64,000 bases of DNA from Sipunculus nudus (Eukaryota > Annelida > Sipuncula > Golfingiida > Sipunculidae). Positions 56,201 to 64,000 of the stretch are shown piece after piece (position 1 is the first letter of the stretch; each line of letters opens with the position of its first letter). The stretch covers positions 40,529,615 to 40,593,614 of the forward strand of contig CM049315.1 of NCBI GenBank assembly GCA_026874595.1, given 5' to 3'. Under the pieces are notes generated by a model. It was not told the DNA's origin. It made no database searches and saw only the letters and a program-made list of their open reading frames with translations. The position numbers were made by a program, and so were the translations under genes.

Positions 56201-59200
56201 GAAATCTCTGATTCCGGCAAGCAATAAACTATAACGCGACAGAAATGGCAAACCGGCCCGCAAAGAGTGCCTGTGGTCACTTATTTTATACGGCGAACGG
56301 TATTATTTTTGCAGTCACGGGAAAGCGTGTCTGTCTTTCATACTAAAACGCGTGCATGCATGCGTGATGGCATATGTATTTGTGCATGCGGGTTTTAATT
56401 TTTACAAAGTTGCTAAAATTTGCGGGGACCGTGTATGATTAAACAAAAGAGGTCATGGGCAGAAAGGCCACGAAACGCCAATTCATATGGTGTACAGTTT
56501 ATGTACCTAAAATGTGTAGTTTTGGAGATATGGTTAAACAATGATAGTAGGTACGGGGTTGCAGTGCAGCGCCCCCTAGCGGTAATTTTCCAAAAACTGA
56601 ACAATTGCTTTCGAGATATTAGTGTATGACGTAACATGTATCAGTTTCAAAAGGATGCCTGCATATCTGTGGCCTATAGGGCATGTCACCGTGAAATCGC
56701 GAAATCTCATTCGCCGAGAAACGGTGCGAGATTTTGCCAGATTTTTGGTTGGATCACCGAGAACTCACCAAGGGCTACAAGATGCAAAAATTTTGACCTC
56801 TCTAGCATAAAAACTGACAGAGTTAGAAGCTGAAAACTGCATATTTTCAAAATTCAAAGGTTTTACCCCAAAAATAGAGAAATCTGGCAATAGCGCACTT
56901 TGGCACCTATGCGCAAAAATAAGCCCATGGACCCTAGTTTAAGGTGCTGTGATGGAAATGGCCCAATGTTTAATAGTTCTGGAGGTATAGCACCAAAACA
57001 AATTTTCATGTTTTTTCATCTGCAACGCCCCCTGGCGGCCATTTCCAAAATCTGAAAAACCCGTTTCGAGATATTCTTATGCTACATAAAATATCTCAGA
57101 ATCAGGAAAATTGCTGCAAATTTGAAAAATATCACGAAATTCCATGATTTCTCCCCAAAATTGCGTAACCATGGTAACAGCGAAATGAGGCAATTTTGCA
57201 GTGTTGGAAGTGGCCATGCAGTGGCAAATAAAACGGGCTACAGATTAGGTGCCTACGGCTATTTTTGACGAAGGTATGAAGAAAAAACCGTTTTTGAGCT
57301 TTTTGGTGACCCTGACCTTGACCCTTGACCGATCATGACCAAAAACAACAGGCTCCGAGAAGAACCGATTATACACTCTATCTATAAGTTTCGGGACGAT
57401 TGGTGCAAAATTGTGGCCTGTAGAGCGGGGACATACAGACAAACAAACAAACGGAACTGATCAACATACTTGTCGAAATCTCTGATTCCGGCAAGCAATA
57501 AACTATAACGCGACAGAAATGGCAAACCGGCCCGCAAAGAGTGCCTGTGGTCACTTATTTTATACGGCGAACGGTATTATTTTTGCAGTCACGGGAAAGC
57601 GTGTCTGTCTTTCATACTAAAACGCGTGCATGCATGCGTGATGGCATATGTATTTGTGCATGCGGGTTTTAATTTTTACAAAGTTGCTAAAATTTGCGGG
57701 GACCGTGTATGATTAAACAAAAGAGGTCATGGGCAGAAAGGCCACGAAACGCCAATTCATATGGTGTACAGTTTATGTACCTAAAATGTGTAGTTTTGGA
57801 GATATGGTTAAACAATGATAGTAGGTACGGGGTTGCAGTGCAGCGCCCCCTAGCGGTAATTTTCCAAAAACTGAACAATTGCTTTCGAGATATTAGTGTA
57901 TGACGTAACATGTATCAGTTTCAAAAGGATGCCTGCATATCTGTGGCCTATAGGGCATGTCACCGTGAAATCGCGAAATCTCATTCGCCGAGAAACGGTG
58001 CGAGATTTTGCCAGATTTTTGGTTGGATCACCGAGAACTCACCAAGGGCTACAAGATGCAAAAATTTTGACCTCTCTAGCATAAAAACTGACAGAGTTAG
58101 AAGCTGAAAACTGCATATTTTCAAAATTCAAAGGTTTTACCCCAAAAATAGAGAAATCTGGCAATAGCGCACTTTGGCACCTATGCGCAAAAATAAGCCC
58201 ATGGACCCTAGTTTAAGGTGCTGTGATGGAAATGGCCCAATGTTTAATAGTTCTGGAGGTATAGCACCAAAACAAATTTTCATGTTTTTTCATCTGCAAC
58301 GCCCCCTGGCGGCCATTTCCAAAATCTGAAAAACCCGTTTCGAGATATTCTTATGCTACATAAAATATCTCAGAATCAGGAAAATTGCTGCAAATTTGAA
58401 AAATATCACGAAATTCCATGATTTCTCCCCAAAATTGCGTAACCATGGTAACAGCGAAATGAGGCAATTTTGCAGTGTTGGAAGTGGCCATGCAGTGGCA
58501 AATAAAACGGGCTACAGATTAGGTGCCTACGGCTATTTTTGACGAAGGTATGAAGAAAAAACCGTTTTTGAGCTTTTTGGTGACCCTGACCTTGACCCTT
58601 GACCGATCATGACCAAAAACAACAGGCTCCGAGAAGAACCGATTATACACTCTATCTATAAGTTTCGGGACGATTGGTGCAAAATTGTGGCCTGTAGAGC
58701 GGGGACATACAGACAAACAAACAAACGGAACTGATCAACATACTTGTCGAAATCTCTGATTCCGGCAAGCAATAAACTATAACGCGACAGAAATGGCAAA
58801 CCGGCCCGCAAAGAGTGCCTGTGGTCACTTATTTTATACGGCGAACGGTATTATTTTTGCAGTCACGGGAAAGCGTGTCTGTCTTTCATACTAAAACGCG
58901 TGCATGCATGCGTGATGGCATATGTATTTGTGCATGCGGGTTTTAATTTTTACAAAGTTGCTAAAATTTGCGGGGACCGTGTATGATTAAACAAAAGAGG
59001 TCATGGGCAGAAAGGCCACGAAACGCCAATTCATATGGTGTACAGTTTATGTACCTAAAATGTGTAGTTTTGGAGATATGGTTAAACAATGATAGTAGGT
59101 ACGGGGTTGCAGTGCAGCGCCCCCTAGCGGTAATTTTCCAAAAACTGAACAATTGCTTTCGAGATATTAGTGTATGACGTAACATGTATCAGTTTCAAAA

Positions 59201-62200
59201 GGATGCCTGCATATCTGTGGCCTATAGGGCATGTCACCGTGAAATCGCGAAATCTCATTCGCCGAGAAACGGTGCGAGATTTTGCCAGATTTTTGGTTGG
59301 ATCACCGAGAACTCACCAAGGGCTACAAGATGCAAAAATTTTGACCTCTCTAGCATAAAAACTGACAGAGTTAGAAGCTGAAAACTGCATATTTTCAAAA
59401 TTCAAAGGTTTTACCCCAAAAATAGAGAAATCTGGCAATAGCGCACTTTGGCACCTATGCGCAAAAATAAGCCCATGGACCCTAGTTTAAGGTGCTGTGA
59501 TGGAAATGGCCCAATGTTTAATAGTTCTGGAGGTATAGCACCAAAACAAATTTTCATGTTTTTTCATCTGCAACGCCCCCTGGCGGCCATTTCCAAAATC
59601 TGAAAAACCCGTTTCGAGATATTCTTATGCTACATAAAATATCTCAGAATCAGGAAAATTGCTGCAAATTTGAAAAATATCACGAAATTCCATGATTTCT
59701 CCCCAAAATTGCGTAACCATGGTAACAGCGAAATGAGGCAATTTTGCAGTGTTGGAAGTGGCCATGCAGTGGCAAATAAAACGGGCTACAGATTAGGTGC
59801 CTACGGCTATTTTTGACGAAGGTATGAAGAAAAAACCGTTTTTGAGCTTTTTGGTGACCCTGACCTTGACCCTTGACCGATCATGACCAAAAACAACAGG
59901 CTCCGAGAAGAACCGATTATACACTCTATCTATAAGTTTCGGGACGATTGGTGCAAAATTGTGGCCTGTAGAGCGGGGACATACAGACAAACAAACAAAC
60001 GGAACTGATCAACATACTTGTCGAAATCTCTGATTCCGGCAAGCAATAAACTATAACGCGACAGAAATGGCAAACCGGCCCGCAAAGAGTGCCTGTGGTC
60101 ACTTATTTTATACGGCGAACGGTATTATTTTTGCAGTCACGGGAAAGCGTGTCTGTCTTTCATACTAAAACGCGTGCATGCATGCGTGATGGCATATGTA
60201 TTTGTGCATGCGGGTTTTAATTTTTACAAAGTTGCTAAAATTTGCGGGGACCGTGTATGATTAAACAAAAGAGGTCATGGGCAGAAAGGCCACGAAACGC
60301 CAATTCATATGGTGTACAGTTTATGTACCTAAAATGTGTAGTTTTGGAGATATGGTTAAACAATGATAGTAGGTACGGGGTTGCAGTGCAGCGCCCCCTA
60401 GCGGTAATTTTCCAAAAACTGAACAATTGCTTTCGAGATATTAGTGTATGACGTAACATGTATCAGTTTCAAAAGGATGCCTGCATATCTGTGGCCTATA
60501 GGGCATGTCACCGTGAAATCGCGAAATCTCATTCGCCGAGAAACGGTGCGAGATTTTGCCAGATTTTTGGTTGGATCACCGAGAACTCACCAAGGGCTAC
60601 AAGATGCAAAAATTTTGACCTCTCTAGCATAAAAACTGACAGAGTTAGAAGCTGAAAACTGCATATTTTCAAAATTCAAAGGTTTTACCCCAAAAATAGA
60701 GAAATCTGGCAATAGCGCACTTTGGCACCTATGCGCAAAAATAAGCCCATGGACCCTAGTTTAAGGTGCTGTGATGGAAATGGCCCAATGTTTAATAGTT
60801 CTGGAGGTATAGCACCAAAACAAATTTTCATGTTTTTTCATCTGCAACGCCCCCTGGCGGCCATTTCCAAAATCTGAAAAACCCGTTTCGAGATATTCTT
60901 ATGCTACATAAAATATCTCAGAATCAGGAAAATTGCTGCAAATTTGAAAAATATCACGAAATTCCATGATTTCTCCCCAAAATTGCGTAACCATGGTAAC
61001 AGCGAAATGAGGCAATTTTGCAGTGTTGGAAGTGGCCATGCAGTGGCAAATAAAACGGGCTACAGATTAGGTGCCTACGGCTATTTTTGACGAAGGTATG
61101 AAGAAAAAACCGTTTTTGAGCTTTTTGGTGACCCTGACCTTGACCCTTGACCGATCATGACCAAAAACAACAGGCTCCGAGAAGAACCGATTATACACTC
61201 TATCTATAAGTTTCGGGACGATTGGTGCAAAATTGTGGCCTGTAGAGCGGGGACATACAGACAAACAAACAAACGGAACTGATCAACATACTTGTCGAAA
61301 TCTCTGATTCCGGCAAGCAATAAACTATAACGCGACAGAAATGGCAAACCGGCCCGCAAAGAGTGCCTGTGGTCACTTATTTTATACGGCGAACGGTATT
61401 ATTTTTGCAGTCACGGGAAAGCGTGTCTGTCTTTCATACTAAAACGCGTGCATGCATGCGTGATGGCATATGTATTTGTGCATGCGGGTTTTAATTTTTA
61501 CAAAGTTGCTAAAATTTGCGGGGACCGTGTATGATTAAACAAAAGAGGTCATGGGCAGAAAGGCCACGAAACGCCAATTCATATGGTGTACAGTTTATGT
61601 ACCTAAAATGTGTAGTTTTGGAGATATGGTTAAACAATGATAGTAGGTACGGGGTTGCAGTGCAGCGCCCCCTAGCGGTAATTTTCCAAAAACTGAACAA
61701 TTGCTTTCGAGATATTAGTGTATGACGTAACATGTATCAGTTTCAAAAGGATGCCTGCATATCTGTGGCCTATAGGGCATGTCACCGTGAAATCGCGAAA
61801 TCTCATTCGCCGAGAAACGGTGCGAGATTTTGCCAGATTTTTGGTTGGATCACCGAGAACTCACCAAGGGCTACAAGATGCAAAAATTTTGACCTCTCTA
61901 GCATAAAAACTGACAGAGTTAGAAGCTGAAAACTGCATATTTTCAAAATTCAAAGGTTTTACCCCAAAAATAGAGAAATCTGGCAATAGCGCACTTTGGC
62001 ACCTATGCGCAAAAATAAGCCCATGGACCCTAGTTTAAGGTGCTGTGATGGAAATGGCCCAATGTTTAATAGTTCTGGAGGTATAGCACCAAAACAAATT
62101 TTCATGTTTTTTCATCTGCAACGCCCCCTGGCGGCCATTTCCAAAATCTGAAAAACCCGTTTCGAGATATTCTTATGCTACATAAAATATCTCAGAATCA

Positions 62201-64000
62201 GGAAAATTGCTGCAAATTTGAAAAATATCACGAAATTCCATGATTTCTCCCCCAAAATTGCGTAACCATGGTAACAGCGAAATGAGGCAATTTTGCAGTG
62301 TTGGAAGTGGCCATGCAGTGGCAAATAAAACGGGCTACAGATTAGGTGCCTACGGCTATTTTTGACGAAGGTATGAAGAAAAAACCGTTTTTGAGCTTTT
62401 TGGTGACCCTGACCTTGACCCTTGACCGATCATGACCAAAAACAACAGGCTCCGAGAAGAACCGATTATACACTCTATCTATAAGTTTCGGGGACGATTG
62501 GTGCAAAATTGTGGCCTGTAGAGCGGGGACATACAGACAAACAAACAAACGGAACTGATCAACATACTTGTCGAAATCTCTGATTCCGGCAAGCAATAAA
62601 CTATAACGCGACAGAAATGGCAAACCGGCCCGCAAAGAGTGCCTGTGGTCACTTATTTTATACGGCGAACGGTATTATTTTTTGCAGTCACGGGAAAGCG
62701 TGTCTGTCTTTCATACTAAAACGCGTGCATGCATGCGTGATGGCATATGTATTTGTGCATGCGGGTTTTAATTTTTACAAAGTTGCTAAAATTTGCGGGG
62801 ACCGTGTATGATTAAACAAAAGAGGTCATGGGCAGAAAGGCCACGAAACGCCAATTCATATGGTGTACAGTTTATGTACCTAAAATGTGTAGTTTTGGAG
62901 ATATGGTTAAACAATGATAGTAGGTACGGGGTTGCAGTGCAGCGCCCCCTAGCGGTAATTTTCCAAAAACTGAACAATTGCTTTCGAGATATTAGTGTAT
63001 GACGTAACATGTATCAGTTTCAAAAGGATGCCTGCATATCTGTGGCCTATAGGGCATGTCACCGTGAAATCGCGAAATCTCATTCGCCGAGAAACGGTGC
63101 GAGATTTTGCCAGATTTTTGGTTGGATCACCGAGAACTCACCAAGGGCTACAAGATGCAAAAATTTTGACCTCTCTAGCATAAAAACTGACAGAGTTAGA
63201 AGCTGAAAACTGCATATTTTCAAAATTCAAAGGTTTTACCCCCAAAAATAGAGAAATCTGGCAATAGCGCACTTTGGCACCTATGCGCAAAAATAAGCCC
63301 ATGGACCCTAGTTTAAGGTGCTGTGATGGAAATGGCCCAATGTTTAATAGTTCTGGAGGTATAGCACCAAAACAAATTTTCATGTTTTTTCATCTGCAAC
63401 GCCCCCTGGCGGCCATTTCCAAAATCTGAAAAACCCGTTTCGAGATATTCTTATGCTACATAAAATATCTCAGAATCAGGAAAATTGCTGCAAATTTGAA
63501 AAATATCACGAAATTCCATGATTTCTCCCCAAAATTGCGTAACCATGGTAACAGCGAAATGAGGCAATTTTGCAGTGTTGGAAGTGGCCATGCAGTGGCA
63601 AATAAAAACGGGCTACAGATTAGGTGCCTACGGCTATTTTTTGACGAAGGTATGAAGAAAAAACCGTTTTTGAGCTTTTTGGTGACCCTGACCTTGACCC
63701 TTGACCGATCATGACCAAAAACAACAGGCTCCGAGAAGAACCGATTATACACTCTATCTATAAGTTTCGGGACGATTGGTGCAAAATTGTGGCCTGTAGA
63801 GCGGGGACATACAGACAAACAAACAAACGGAACTGATCAACATACTTGTCGAAATCTCTGATTCCGGCAAGCAATAAACTATAACGCGACAGAAATGGCA
63901 AACCGGCCCGCAAAGAGTGCCTGTGGTCACTTATTTTATACGGCGAACGGTATTATTTTTGCAGTCACGGGAAAGCGTGTCTGTCTTTCATACTAAAAAC

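Larger units (their letters stand above)
49004..64000 (+). repeat. 1,274-bp satellite (macrosatellite) array, ~11.8 units, open at the right edge
   Basis: The period is exactly 1,274 bases from 49,004 to about 62,250, with no difference seen between units. After that, seven +1 homopolymer changes appear. Each unit contains, in order from its start: CAAAAGGATGCCTGCATATC; a TTTGCCAGATTTTT block; CTCF-like site 1 at +374 (first at 49,378-49,397); ACCATGGTAACAGCG; an AGGTCA-type cluster (first at 49,662-49,696); a CAAACAAACAAAC tract; GATTCCGGCAAGCAATAAAC; a GCATGCATGCG palindromic stretch; and CTCF-like site 2 (first at 50,194-50,214). Five short frames of 62-74 codons recur per unit, on both strands and overlapping, with no recognisable domains; they are judged non-coding. 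Confidence 0.98.

Noticed and set aside
49601-63206. Recurring frames of 62-74 codons on both strands in the 1,274-bp array as a tandem gene family
   Set aside because: They overlap each other on opposite strands, have no recognised domain, are not preserved in the older monomers at 43-49 kb, and 1,274 is not a multiple of three.

Overview
The window reads as nuclear DNA of an animal, most likely a marine invertebrate and plausibly a mollusc. It has spliced metazoan genes with GT/AG introns, a BEL/Pao LTR retrotransposon, a tRNA-derived SINE-like element, MITE-like elements, long AT/GA/CA microsatellites and very large tandem satellites. The mollusc guess rests on the style of the dispersed repeats (GGACGG tails, TGACCTTGACCTTTGACC blocks) and is an inference. 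All alignments and repeat boundaries were made by eye.

Layout. 1-955: diverged ~300-bp tandem repeat with a GGAC-rich tail. 2,136-12,327 (minus): six exons of an SLC22-type (organic ion transporter) major facilitator gene; the 3' exons are not found and probably lie left of the window. Its introns hold microsatellites, a ~180-bp tandem repeat and a repeat family of which one copy is split by a ~1.5-kb insertion. 13,120-28,440: an old tandem segmental duplication. Copy A (13,120-14,259 plus 22,020-23,790) is interrupted by a complete, young BEL/Pao element (14,260-22,019, minus strand, 702-bp LTRs, target duplication GACAC). Copy B (23,835-28,440) keeps the unfilled site and has expanded a ~57-bp minisatellite from about 2 to about 37 units. 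28,440-37,880: non-coding, with microsatellites, a hAT-like MITE, a SINE-like element and a third partial copy of the duplicated sequence. 37,891-38,358 (plus): first coding exon of an animal lipoxygenase (PLAT domain); no further exon was recognised to its right. 40,705-42,900: a 365-bp satellite with an A-B-A-B dimer structure. 43,260-49,003: diverged monomers of a second satellite. 49,004-64,000 (runs off the window): a nearly perfect 1,274-bp satellite, about 11.8 units.

Only two host genes are supported and nothing suggests they act together. The most striking signal is in the satellite: each 1,274-bp unit carries two motifs that closely match the CTCF consensus, all in one orientation, and six older motifs in the diverged zone keep that core to varying degrees. 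This gives about 29 motifs in 20 kb, a layout like CTCF-bearing macrosatellites such as mammalian DXZ4. The last 1.75 kb of the array differs from the other units only by +1 homopolymer changes, which looks like a sequence-quality artefact near a contig end.
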